Assembly: GCA_036509255.1 (NCBI GenBank)
Contig: DATCFY010000218.1
Span: forward strand, 81,429 to 145,428
DNA from: RYN-230 sp036509255
GTDB taxonomy: Bacteria; Actinomycetota; Actinomycetes; Streptosporangiales; Streptosporangiaceae
DNA length: 64,000 nt
Direction of reading: 5' to 3'
Shown here: one piece after another, positions 9,617 through 17,564 of the stretch
Numbering within the stretch: position 1 is the first letter of the stretch
How the letters are laid out: every line of letters starts with the position of its first letter
Made by a program: the position numbers and the translations under genes
Notes under the pieces: model-generated
Database searches by the model: none
What the model was told of the DNA's origin: nothing
Seen by the model: only the letters and a program-made list of their open reading frames with translations

Positions 9617-10148
9617 AAAGAAAGCGCATACTTCCGGTCAGGTCCGTTCAGCGCGTTCGTTTGTCAACGCAGGCGAATAATACGCTGACCTGATCTTCCC
9701 CGTGTACGCAAAGGTACATCGGCCGTTTTATCGCCGTCGATGCCGGGCGAGCAGGCTGATGACGTCTTCGGCGGCCTGGTATCCGAACGGGCTTACTTCC
9801 AGGTGGTGCCGTCCCGTCCCCGTGATACTGACGCCGCCTCTTGGAACGGGTCAGCTCAATTCCGGATCGTCCGCGAGGTAAATCGGCCAGGCAGTCATAG
9901 TCGCATCGAGCAATTCTGCAAGTAGCCGCGCATCTAGTCACGGATGCCGCGGACCGGGTGGCCTGGTGCGCCGCTGTCGGCCAGTTCCGGACGGGTGGGT
10001 CATCGGTGACCCTGGACCAGCTCCCTGGCCAGGGCCGGTTGGTTACGCCGGCTGCGAAAGGCCCTTCTGGGGCCGGCGCCAGGCCAGGTACGGTGAGCGG
10101 ACTCGGGCCCGGCGGCGGGTCAGGAACGCAGCCACGGAGGCGACGGCG
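9617..10148. other. Intergenic region with no supported gene
   Basis: About 530 bases between a divergent pair of genes. G+C is lower and third-position bias is lost at 9620-9940, consistent with non-coding DNA or old decay. GGTCATCGGTGACC at about 9999-10012 is a short inverted repeat that could be a regulator site for the downstream popR-like gene. I see no tRNA, IS end or recognisable protein fragment. Confidence 0.4.
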
Positions 10149-10532
10149 ATGGGTGGTCCGGTTATCTCCAGCCGCGGAGAACGCGAGGGGGGTGCCCGGC
10201 CCCTGCTGCGGACGATCATCGGCGAGCGGCTGCGCCGGACCCGGCGGGAACAGGGCCGGACCCTGTCCGACGTGTCCCGGGCGGCCCGGGTTTCGGTGCC
10301 CTACCTGTCCGAGGTGGAGCGCGGCCGCAAGGAAGCCTCCTCGGAGGTCCTGGCCTCGATCTGCGATGCGCTGTGGATCGACCTGTCCGACCTGCTGGCC
10401 GGGGTCGCGCATGATCTCGCCGGCCAGCAGGCCCGCCGCGGGGCCGTCATCCGGCTGGGCACGACGGACGGCGGGCGTTCCCAGCCGCCGCTGCGCTCCC
10501 CGGGCGACGCCCAGTGCCTGCTGGCCGCCTGA
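10149..10532 (+). CDS. popR: PopR/ClgR-family Clp protease activator
   Basis: A 127-residue XRE/Cro-type DNA-binding protein. The HTH (about residues 25-80, LRRTRREQGRTLSDVSRAARVS then YLSEVERGRKEASSEVL) matches the ClgR/PopR family of actinobacterial clp activators. The ATG at 10149 has GGAGG eight bases upstream. The protein ends in Leu-Leu-Ala-Ala; in Streptomyces PopR the terminal alanines are the degron recognised by ClpP1P2, so turnover by Clp is likely here. It faces a clpP pair whose upstream region holds two PopR-type palindromes (11892-11926). PopR is preferred over ClgR because of that context, but the paralogues are similar. Confidence 0.78.
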   Translation: MGGPVISSRGEREGGARPLLRTIIGERLRRTRREQGRTLSDVSRAARVSVPYLSEVERGRKEASSEVLASICDALWIDLSDLLAGVAHDLAGQQARRGAVIRLGTTDGGRSQPPLRSPGDAQCLLAA

Positions 10533-10580
10533 TCACGGTGACCACGGGACCACGGGCCGGCTGAGCGCCGCCCGGGCCGG

Positions 10581-11186
10581 CTAGGCCGCCTGGTCGGCCT
10601 CGCGGCTGGTGATGACCTCATCGGCCAGGCCGTACTCGACCGCCTCGCGGGCGCTGAAGGTCCTGTTCCGGTCGGTGTCGCCCCGGATCTTCTGCACCGG
10701 GTGGCCGGTGTGCCGGCTGAGGATCTCCTCGACGTCACGCCGGGTCCTGGCCACTTCCTTGGCCTGGACGGCGAGGTCGGGGAGGGCTCCCTGGGCCTGG
10801 CTCGACGGCTGGTGCAGCAGCACCTTGGCGTGCCGCAGCACGGCCCGCCGCCCTGGTGCGCCCGCGGCGAGGAGCACGGCCGCCGCCGAGGACGCCTGGC
10901 CCATGCAGATGGTCGCGACGTCCGGGCGGATGTACTGCATGGTGTCGTAGATCGCGGTCAGGGCGCTGTAGGAGCCGCCAGGGGAGTTGATGTAGAGGCT
11001 GATCTCCAGGTCCGGGCTGGCCGCCTCGAGGTGAAGCAGCTGGGCCATGATCACGTTGGCTACCCCGTCGTCGATCTCGGTGCCGAGGAAGACGATGCGC
11101 TCGGACAGCAGCCGGGAGTAGATGTCGAACGCCCGCTCACCGGCCGGGGTCCGCTCCACCACCGTGGGGATCGTGTACTGGCCCAT
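10581..11186 (-). CDS. clpP: ATP-dependent Clp protease proteolytic subunit (second of pair, ClpP4/ClpP2-like)
   Basis: A 201-residue serine peptidase subunit that forms heptameric rings and degrades proteins unfolded by ClpX/ClpC. The catalytic set is present: Ser in GQASSAAAVLL, His in KVLLHQPSS and Asp in GDTDRNRTFS. The canonical Met after the catalytic Ser is Ala here. The start is an ATG two bases after the stop codon of the upstream clpP; a longer reading frame upstream is only an antiphase shadow of that gene. Two unlike ClpP subunits in tandem are usual in actinobacteria and form mixed tetradecamers. Confidence 0.93.
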   Translation of the reverse strand: MGQYTIPTVVERTPAGERAFDIYSRLLSERIVFLGTEIDDGVANVIMAQLLHLEAASPDLEISLYINSPGGSYSALTAIYDTMQYIRPDVATICMGQASSAAAVLLAAGAPGRRAVLRHAKVLLHQPSSQAQGALPDLAVQAKEVARTRRDVEEILSRHTGHPVQKIRGDTDRNRTFSAREAVEYGLADEVITSREADQAA

Positions 11187-11188
11187 GA

Positions 11189-11809
11189 TCACAGACCTGC
11201 CTTCCGGCCGGCGACGGCCGGGCGGACGTCGTCGAGGCGCTCCACGATGTGGTCGACGATCCCGTAGTCCCGTGCTTCCTCGGCGCTGAACCAGCGGTCG
11301 CGCAGGCTGTCGCGCTCCACCCGTTCCAGCGGCTGCCCGGTGTGCTCCGAGATCAGCCTGATCATCGTGGCGCCGGTGCGCCCGAGCTGCTCGGCGTAGA
11401 TCTCGATGTCCGCCGCGGTGCCGCCGAAACCGGCGGAGCCCTGGTGCATCAGCACCTGGGCGTGCGGCAGGCTGAACCGCTTGCCCGCGGTCCCGGCACA
11501 CAGCAGGAACTGGGCCATACTCCCGGCCAGCCCCATGGCCAGTGTGCTGACGTCGTTGGGGATCAGCCGCATCGTGTCGTAGATGGCCAGGCCCGCGCTG
11601 ACGGAGCCGCCCGGCGAGTTGATGTACAGGCTGATGTCGCTGCGCGGGTCCTCCGCGGACAGCAGCAGCAGCTGCGCGCACAGCCGGTTGGCCACCGGGT
11701 CGTCGACCTCGGCGCCGAGGACGATGATGCGCTGGAACAGCAGCCGGCTGACCAGCTGCTCATCCACGGACACCGTGGTCGCGGGCGCTTCAGCAACAGC
11801 AAGCTTCAT
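11189..11809 (-). CDS. clpP: ATP-dependent Clp protease proteolytic subunit (first of pair, ClpP3/ClpP1-like)
   Basis: A 206-residue ClpP with Ser in GLAGSMAQFLL, His in QVLMHQGSAG and Asp in RDSLRDRWFS. The ATG at 11809 (MKLAVAEAP) is chosen over an upstream in-frame GTG because AGGGAG lies about five bases before it. It is the promoter-proximal gene of a two-gene operon. The palindromes upstream and the PopR-like gene next door suggest the conditional clpP3-clpP4 type operon rather than the housekeeping clpP1-clpP2. Confidence 0.93.
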   Translation of the reverse strand: MKLAVAEAPATTVSVDEQLVSRLLFQRIIVLGAEVDDPVANRLCAQLLLLSAEDPRSDISLYINSPGGSVSAGLAIYDTMRLIPNDVSTLAMGLAGSMAQFLLCAGTAGKRFSLPHAQVLMHQGSAGFGGTAADIEIYAEQLGRTGATMIRLISEHTGQPLERVERDSLRDRWFSAEEARDYGIVDHIVERLDDVRPAVAGRKAGL

Positions 11810-11891
11810 GATCTCCCTGCTCTCGGTCTGGCCCGCGGATCCCGGGCTCACCACCCACCCTGGGCCGCCCGGCCCGGCCCGGCCAGCGCAA

Positions 11892-11926
11892 TCTGCTGCG
11901 GGCAGAGATCCTCTGCTGACAGCAGA
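11892..11926 (-). promoter_or_regulatory. Tandem PopR-type operator upstream of the clpP pair
   Basis: Two palindromes lie 83-117 bases upstream of the first clpP start. On the minus strand they read TCTGCT-GTC-AGCAGA and TCTGCC-CGC-AGCAGA. Their starts are 20 bases apart, about two helical turns. They match, with one or two changes, the TCTGCC-N3-GGCAGA element described from memory for PopR control of Streptomyces clpP3-clpP4. The upstream copy extends to a perfect CTCTGCTG-A-CAGCAGAG palindrome (11911-11927). A CTGG x5 simple repeat follows at 11950-11969. Confidence 0.72.
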
Positions 11927-12063
11927 GGTGCCGTGCTGGCGAGGCTCTGCTGGCTGGCTGGCTGGCTGGGTGCTGGGCTAGCCGATGCTGGGCAGGCCGG
12001 TCATTCGTTGGCAGGATGAAACGACGAGGCCCGGGCGCGGGCCGTGGCTGGCGAGGGGGCCAG

Positions 12064-13167
12064 ATGGGTGAGGACGCGGGGCTGGTCGTGCGCGCAGTGG
12101 TCGTCCGGGCCGTCGTGGTCCCGTTCCGCAGGCCCCTGGCCACCAAGGTGGGGCATTTCGCCCGGTGGCCATTGCTGCTCATCGACGTCACCACCGAGCA
12201 GGGCATCACCGGCCGCTCCTACCTGGCGCCGTACCTGGCCAGCGCGGCGGCCGGTCTGCGCACCATCCTGACCGAGCTGGGTGAGGGACTGCGGGGCCGG
12301 CCGGCCGCGCCCGGGCAGGCGTTCACCCAGGCCCGGGGCTGGTTCGCGCTGGCCGGCTACCAGGGCCTGGCCCTGGCTGCGGTGGCCGGCCTGGACATGG
12401 CGCTGTGGGACGCGCTGGCCCAGGCGGCCGGACTGCCGCTGGCCCGGCTCCTGGGCGGGACCCTGGAGCCGGTTCCCGCCTACAACAGCAACGGGCTGGG
12501 CCTCATCCCGCCCGCCGCGGTCGCCGACGAGGCGCTGGAACTGCTGGCCGAGGGCGGGTTCACCGCGCTGAAGGTCCGGGTCGGGCGGGACCGCCCCGCC
12601 GACGACCTGGAGGCGGTCCGCCGGGTCCGGGCCGCGGTCGGCGACGGGGTCGCCCTGGTCGCCGACTACAACCAGGGGCTGGCCCTGGGCGATGCGCTGG
12701 AGCGCTGCCGCGCGCTCGACGCGGAGGGCCTGACCTGGATCGAGGAACCGCTGCGCTATGACGACCTGGACGGCCACGCCCGGATCGCCCGCGACATCAC
12801 CACCCCGGTCATGCTGGGCGAGAATTTCTACGGCCCGCAGGCCATGCACGACGCCATCCGGGCGCAGGCGTGTGACCTGGTCATGCCGGACCTGATGCGG
12901 ATCGGCGGGGTCACTGGCTGGCTGCAGGCCGCCGCCGTCGCCGACGTGGCCGGCCTGCCCATGTCCTCCCACCTGTACCCCGAGGTCAGCGGGCACCTGA
13001 TGCGGGTCACCCCGACCCGGCACTGGCTGGAGTGGCAGGACTGGGCCGACCCGGTGCTGGCCCGCCCCTTCGAGGTCCGCGACGGGACCTTGCTGGTGCC
13101 TGATGTGCCGGGAAACGGGCTGGAATGGGATGAGGACGCCGTAACCCATTACCAGTCTTCAAATTGA
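12064..13167 (+). CDS. Mandelate racemase-like enolase superfamily enzyme
   Basis: A 367-residue enzyme of the mandelate racemase (MR) subgroup, which removes the alpha-proton of a Mg-bound carboxylate. Compared with Pseudomonas putida MR from memory, the catalytic residues appear at a constant offset of +6: Lys170 (MR K164), Asp201 (D195), Glu227 (E221), Glu253 (E247), Asp276 (D270), His303 (H297) and Glu323 (E317). The exception is MR Lys166, which is Arg172 here (LKVRVG). The metal site and the His/Asp dyad are therefore intact while the S-face base is altered, so racemase or dehydratase activity on a 2-hydroxy acid are both possible. ATG 12064 is preferred (GAGGGGGCC just upstream). Confidence 0.88.
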   Translation: MGEDAGLVVRAVVVRAVVVPFRRPLATKVGHFARWPLLLIDVTTEQGITGRSYLAPYLASAAAGLRTILTELGEGLRGRPAAPGQAFTQARGWFALAGYQGLALAAVAGLDMALWDALAQAAGLPLARLLGGTLEPVPAYNSNGLGLIPPAAVADEALELLAEGGFTALKVRVGRDRPADDLEAVRRVRAAVGDGVALVADYNQGLALGDALERCRALDAEGLTWIEEPLRYDDLDGHARIARDITTPVMLGENFYGPQAMHDAIRAQACDLVMPDLMRIGGVTGWLQAAAVADVAGLPMSSHLYPEVSGHLMRVTPTRHWLEWQDWADPVLARPFEVRDGTLLVPDVPGNGLEWDEDAVTHYQSSN

Positions 13168-13186
13168 CCGGCCCTGGTCGGGTGGC

Positions 13187-14101
13187 CTACTCCGGCAGCC
13201 GTGCGAACGCGCGGACCGGGATGGTGCCGAATCCCTCGATGCGTAGCGGCGCGGCGGTGAACCTGGCGCCGGCCGGCGGCAGCTGCCCGAGGCCGGTCAG
13301 GTGCTCGACCACGGGAATCCCGGCCGCGAGCAGCAGCGAGTGCGCGGGCCGCCGCCCGTCGGCGGTGTCGTCGATGTTGACCGCGTCGATGCCGACCAGA
13401 GCCGGCTCATGCCCGGCGAGCCAGGCGGCCCCGGCTTCGGTGAGGAAGTGCGCGTCCTCGGCGTAGGAGGGCGAGCCGAACCGGGCGTCGTCGCCGGTGT
13501 GCAGCAGCACGGCGGCGCCGCGGACCTCGAGCGCGGCCAGGGCGCCGACGTCGATGCCGCGCCGCTGCGCCCCGGTCGCCCGGACCACCACGGCGGGCAG
13601 GTCGGCGGTCCGCTCCAGCGGCATCGCGGCCAGGTCGGCACCGCCGGCGTAGCGGTGGTAGGGCGAGTCGAGGTACGTCCCGGTGTTGCCCACCAGGCTG
13701 ATCCGGCCGATCGCGAACTCGGTGCCGGGGGAGTAGTGGCTGCGCGACGCCTCCCGGGTCAGGTGCGGGGTGATCTCCGGCCCGGGCAGCCCCGGGTAAG
13801 TGATCATTCCGGCCCGGATCACGTGGCTGAGCTCGACCAGCGTCCCGTCCCGGGACGGCGCGGCGGCGGCGCGATCCGACGGCCCGCCGCGCGTGCCTTT
13901 GTGCGCCTCGGCGATGATCTCGACGTGGCTGAGCTCGACGGACTCGGTCATCAGCAGGCCCAGCGAGGCCACGAACAGTGCGGCGATCTCCGCCTCGCCG
14001 GTACCGGGGGACGGCACGTCTACCCGGAATCCCTGGGCGGTCAGGCCGCCGCCGTTGGCGAATGTCACGGTGGCATCGAACGATGCCCGGTACTCAGTCA
14101 T
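13187..14101 (-). CDS. Cyclase-family metal hydrolase (kynurenine formamidase-like) with N-terminal extra domain
   Basis: A 304-residue protein. Residues 1 to about 75 form a small domain I do not recognise (FDATVTFANGGGLTAQGF). Residues from about 85 on are the cyclase fold of PF04199, which hydrolyses amide, ester or lactone substrates with a divalent metal. The signature HxGTHxDxPxH appears as NTGTYLDSPYH, so two histidines are replaced while Asp and the last His remain. ATG 14101 is chosen for the AGGG five bases upstream; ATG 14119 is possible. It is close to and codirectional with the LLM oxidoreductase, suggesting a shared catabolic role. Confidence 0.82.
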   Translation of the reverse strand: MTEYRASFDATVTFANGGGLTAQGFRVDVPSPGTGEAEIAALFVASLGLLMTESVELSHVEIIAEAHKGTRGGPSDRAAAAPSRDGTLVELSHVIRAGMITYPGLPGPEITPHLTREASRSHYSPGTEFAIGRISLVGNTGTYLDSPYHRYAGGADLAAMPLERTADLPAVVVRATGAQRRGIDVGALAALEVRGAAVLLHTGDDARFGSPSYAEDAHFLTEAGAAWLAGHEPALVGIDAVNIDDTADGRRPAHSLLLAAGIPVVEHLTGLGQLPPAGARFTAAPLRIEGFGTIPVRAFARLPE

Positions 14102-14125
14102 GGAACCCTGTGCGGGCATCGTGGC

Positions 14126-14980
14126 TCACGCCAGCCCTAGCCGCGCGGCGAACGCGGACATCTCCGCGAGCTGCTCGCCGAGGTCCGGCGACGCCGCGGG
14201 CACGACCACCCGGGTGACCCCTTGCCGGGCCAGTTCTTCGACGTCAGCCGCGGACATGCCGATCGACTCCCAGCGGGTGTACTCCAGGGCGGCGGGGTCC
14301 CGGCCCGCCTCACGGGCGGTTTCCCGCATGAGTTCCACCTGGCTGGCGCGCTCGGCGGCACTGAGCCCCCCGCCCGGGAAATAGCCGTCGCCCCGCCGGC
14401 CGGCGCGGCGGGCGGCGGCGCGGCTCGACCCGCCCACGTGCACAGGGAGTGTGGCCGCGCCGAGGGGCTTCGGAAAGCTGGTCAGGCTGGTGAAGGAGAA
14501 GAACTCTCCCTCGAAGCTGACGCCTTCCGCGCCGCCCGCCCACAGCAGCCGCAGCACGTCGATGGCCTCGTCCGCTCGGCGGCCGCGCGTCCTGAAGTCC
14601 ACGCCGACGGCCTCGGCCTCTCCGGGCAGCACGCCCAGCCCCACGGTCAGCAGGCGCATCCGGCCCCCGGAGAGCACGTCGATGGTGGCCAGTTCCTTGG
14701 CCAGGATCACCGGGTGATGAAACGGCAGCAGCAGGACGCTGGTGCCCAGGAGGATCCGCCGCGTCGCGGCCGCGACGAAGCTGAGCGCGGCGAGCGGGTC
14801 GGCCAGCGGCAGGTCGGGCGGCACAGGGTAAGCACCCAGGGTGGCGCCTGGGTACAGCGCGATGTGCTCGGGCAGGAAGAAGGACTCGAAACCGCAGTCC
14901 TCCGCGTGCCTGGCCACGGCGATGATCCGGCTGGGGTCCACACCCAGCTGGCCCGTGTTGTAGATGATCCCGAACTGCAC
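14126..14980 (-). CDS. LLM-class F420/FMN-dependent oxidoreductase
   Basis: A 284-residue luciferase-like monooxygenase or F420-dependent reductase with the expected TIM-barrel features: IAVARHAEDCGFESFFLPEH at the N-terminus, TRRILLGTSVLLLPFHHP, DVLSGGRMRLLTVGLG, and a C-terminal VHVGGSSRAAARRAGRRGDG phosphate-binding stretch. GTG 14980 is chosen because GAGG lies about six bases upstream; the longer frame to 15070 has no such site. The cofactor cannot be fixed by eye. It sits 24 bases upstream of the cyclase gene. Confidence 0.88.
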   Translation of the reverse strand: MQFGIIYNTGQLGVDPSRIIAVARHAEDCGFESFFLPEHIALYPGATLGAYPVPPDLPLADPLAALSFVAAATRRILLGTSVLLLPFHHPVILAKELATIDVLSGGRMRLLTVGLGVLPGEAEAVGVDFRTRGRRADEAIDVLRLLWAGGAEGVSFEGEFFSFTSLTSFPKPLGAATLPVHVGGSSRAAARRAGRRGDGYFPGGGLSAAERASQVELMRETAREAGRDPAALEYTRWESIGMSAADVEELARQGVTRVVVPAASPDLGEQLAEMSAFAARLGLA

Positions 14981-15086
14981 AGCATCCTCGCCTGACGTCG
15001 ATGGGCCCGGCACGGCGCCGGCCCCGGCCGTGTGATGCAACCTAGCGCCCGTACCGCGGTCCGTGGTCAACCATCATGCCGCGTCG

Positions 15087-15929
15087 TCAGGGCAGATCCT
15101 GGGCTCCCGGAGCGGCGGAGATGGCGCGTGAGATCGCGCGCGCGACCGCCACGACCGCGGGCCGGACAGCAGCCGGCTCCAGCCGCTCCGACCGGGTGAC
15201 CACGGACAGCGCCGCCACGGTCCCGTGCCGCTGGTCGGTGATCGGGCAGGCCACCGACGTCATCGGCTCAGGATGCCGCCGCGACGCCACGGCTACCCCG
15301 TCCCGCCGGACCGCGGCCAGCTGGGCCCGCAGGTCGCGGCGGGACAGCGTGGTGTGCTCGGGTTCCAGGGTCAGGTCCCCGGCCAGGATCTCGTCCTGGA
15401 CGGGGGCGGGCGCGTGGGCCAGCAGGACGAGCCCCACCCCGGTGGAGTGCAGCGGCATCCGGCCCCCCACCCGGTACAGCACCCGCCCCGCGCCGTGCGC
15501 CGACAGCCGCTCGACCAGGATGGCCTCATGCCCGTCGCGGACGGCGAGCAGCACGTGCTGGCCGGTGGCCTGATGCAGGTCCTCCAGGTAGGGCAGCGCG
15601 GTGGCGCGCAGCCCGTGCCCGCGTGGCGCGAGCGACGCGACCTCCAGCAGCCGCAGTCCGATCACGTAACGGCCATCCCCGGTGCGCTCCAGGGCCCCCC
15701 ACTCGACGAGTTTGCGGGCCAGGCGCAGGGCGCCGGGCTTGGGCAGGCCGGCCCGGGCACTCAGCGACGTCAGGGACAGCGAGCGGTGCGCGGGGCCGAA
15801 CGACCCGAGTATCCGGAAGGCCCGGTCCAGGACCGGCTCGCCCTGCGCGGGGCGCCCCCGCGCCCCCGGGTGCTGCCGGCCACGGCCCCTCCTCGCGTTG
15901 TTCCAATCAATGAAACCACCGATGTACAT
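15087..15929 (-). CDS. IclR-family transcriptional regulator
   Basis: A regulator of about 280 residues. The winged HTH is at about residues 35-95 (FRILGSFGPAHRSLSLTSLS, PGALRLARKLVEWGALERT) and the IclR ligand-binding domain follows (LHQATGQHVLLAVRDGHEAILVERL, YRVGGRMPLHSTGVG). The start is uncertain: ATGs at 15929 and 15956 are both in frame and neither has a clear ribosome-binding site. It diverges from the flavin monooxygenase gene with only about 20 bases between starts, so it very likely controls that gene and itself from one shared region. The long open frame antisense to the monooxygenase is a shadow. Confidence 0.88.
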   Translation of the reverse strand: MYIGGFIDWNNARRGRGRQHPGARGRPAQGEPVLDRAFRILGSFGPAHRSLSLTSLSARAGLPKPGALRLARKLVEWGALERTGDGRYVIGLRLLEVASLAPRGHGLRATALPYLEDLHQATGQHVLLAVRDGHEAILVERLSAHGAGRVLYRVGGRMPLHSTGVGLVLLAHAPAPVQDEILAGDLTLEPEHTTLSRRDLRAQLAAVRRDGVAVASRRHPEPMTSVACPITDQRHGTVAALSVVTRSERLEPAAVRPAVVAVARAISRAISAAPGAQDLP

Positions 15930-15950
15930 CCGGGCCGGTGGTGACCGACC

Positions 15951-17564
15951 ATGCATCTCGTGGGGACGACAGGCGGCGCGCGCGGCCGGGAGATCCCGGT
16001 GCTGGTGGCCGGGGGCGGACCGGCGGGGCTGGCCGCCGCCGCGGAACTGGCCAGCCGGGGGGTGCCCTGCGTGGTGATCGAGCCGCGGGCCGAGGTGTCG
16101 CACCGCCGGCCGCGGGCCAAGACGACAAGCGTGCGGACCATGGAACACCTGCGGCGCTGGGGGGTCGCGGACGCGCTGCGCGCCGCCGCGCCGCTGCCGG
16201 TGGCCTGGTCGCAGCGGGTCACCTTCTGCGAATCCCTGTCCGGGCCCCGCATCACCGACTTCGACGGTGCGTTCGGGCTGGTGACGGGCCGGGACGAGCG
16301 GTTCGCCGAGGCAGGCCAGCAGGTTCCCCAGCCGGTCGTGGAAGAGGTGCTGCGCGCCCACGTCCGCGCGCAGCCCGGTGTGGACCTGCGCCTCGGGCAC
16401 GCCGTGACGGGCCTGGCCCAGCGGGACGACGGGGTTACGGTCGCGGTGCGGGACGCCAGCGGGTCCGGCTACCAGATCAGGGCCGGCTATGTGATCGGCT
16501 GTGACGGTGCCGCCGGGGTGGTCCGCCCGCAGATCGGGGCCCGTTACGCGGGGCACTCCGATCCGCGGCCCAACTTCAACGTGGTGTTCCGCGCGCCCGC
16601 ACTGGACACGCACCTCGGCCCGGCCGTGCAGTACTGGGTGCTCGGCGCGGCCGTCCCCGGGGTGCTCGGCCGGCTGGACCTGCACGGGACGTGGTGGGCC
16701 ATCCTGCCCGGAATCGAGCGAGCGTACGGCGCCGCGCACGTGCCGGAACTGATCACTGGCCTGGTCGGCCACCCGGTCGAGCACCAGTTGCTGGCGTCCG
16801 ACCTGTGGACGGCCCGGATGCTGGTCGCGGACCAGTTCGCGGACCGCAGGGTGTTCCTGGCTGGGGAGAGCGCGCACGTGAACCCGCCGTGGGGCGGTCA
16901 CGGGTTCAATACCTCGGTCGCAGACGCGGTCAACGTGGCGTGGAAGATCGCGGCCGTCGAGCAGGGCTGGGCGCCCGCGGGGCTGCTGGCCAGCTACGAG
17001 CCCGAGCGCCGCGGCGTCATCGAGCAGACCGTGGCCAGCGCCGCGGCCAACATGCGCAGCCTGGCCCGCGACCTGCCGCCCGACGGGAAGGCCATCCAGG
17101 CCGCCAAACGATCCGAGTTCCACAGCCTCGGGCTGGTGCTGGGGTACTCCTACGCGGGCTCGCCAGTCATCCAGCCGGATCCCGGGCCCGCGAGCGCTCG
17201 CGTCCAGGCCGGCGACGTGAGCAGCTACACGCCGGACGCCCGTCCGGGCGCGCGGCTGCCGCACGCGTGGCTGCCCGGCGGGGTATCGCTGTATGACCGG
17301 CTGGGAACCGGATTCACCCTGCTCGGGCCGGCCGGGGAAGCGGACCCCGGGGTGACGGCGCTGCGGGACCGGGCGGCCCGCCGGGGGATCCCGCTGGAGG
17401 TGCTCCGGCCGCCGCCGGGCTACCCGTGGGGCCAGAAGTTCCTGCTCGTCCGGCCGGATCAGCACGTCGCCTGGCGGGCGCGCAACCCCGCGGAGATCGA
17501 CCTGGACCTCGTCACCGGCCAGCTGAGCCGCCCGGCACGGAAGCGAACGGAGGAGACGGTGTGA
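15951..17564 (+). CDS. FAD-dependent aromatic monooxygenase (PheA/TfdB type)
   Basis: A 537-residue class A flavin hydroxylase of the p-hydroxybenzoate hydroxylase fold, expected to use NAD(P)H and O2 to hydroxylate an aromatic ring. The dinucleotide-binding GGGPAGLAAAAEL motif is at about residues 21-33 and the second FAD motif GESAHVNPPWGGHGFNT at about 305. The family usually has GDAAH, so Asp is Glu here. The C-terminal thioredoxin-like domain is present (about residues 400-530). It is translationally coupled (GTGA) to the amidohydrolase remnant and followed by a ring-cleavage dioxygenase, which fits aromatic catabolism. Confidence 0.9.
   Translation: MHLVGTTGGARGREIPVLVAGGGPAGLAAAAELASRGVPCVVIEPRAEVSHRRPRAKTTSVRTMEHLRRWGVADALRAAAPLPVAWSQRVTFCESLSGPRITDFDGAFGLVTGRDERFAEAGQQVPQPVVEEVLRAHVRAQPGVDLRLGHAVTGLAQRDDGVTVAVRDASGSGYQIRAGYVIGCDGAAGVVRPQIGARYAGHSDPRPNFNVVFRAPALDTHLGPAVQYWVLGAAVPGVLGRLDLHGTWWAILPGIERAYGAAHVPELITGLVGHPVEHQLLASDLWTARMLVADQFADRRVFLAGESAHVNPPWGGHGFNTSVADAVNVAWKIAAVEQGWAPAGLLASYEPERRGVIEQTVASAAANMRSLARDLPPDGKAIQAAKRSEFHSLGLVLGYSYAGSPVIQPDPGPASARVQAGDVSSYTPDARPGARLPHAWLPGGVSLYDRLGTGFTLLGPAGEADPGVTALRDRAARRGIPLEVLRPPPGYPWGQKFLLVRPDQHVAWRARNPAEIDLDLVTGQLSRPARKRTEETV

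Noticed and set aside
9740..9925. Small plus-strand gene in the 9.6-10.1 kb gap
   Set aside because: No ribosome-binding site, no codon bias and no recognisable sequence.
11950..11969. CTGG x5 as a regulatory repeat
   Set aside because: A simple tetranucleotide run in GC-rich DNA with no symmetry; likely slippage only.
12001..13149. Open frame of 382 codons on the minus strand
   Set aside because: Antisense to the mandelate racemase-like gene, whose seven catalytic residues are conserved on the plus strand.
15930..17465. Long minus-strand open frame continuing upstream of the IclR gene, antisense to the flavin monooxygenase
   Set aside because: The residues are Arg/Pro/Gly/His-rich shadow sequence, while the plus strand has strong FAD motifs. 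Only the part below 15930 (or 15956) is IclR.
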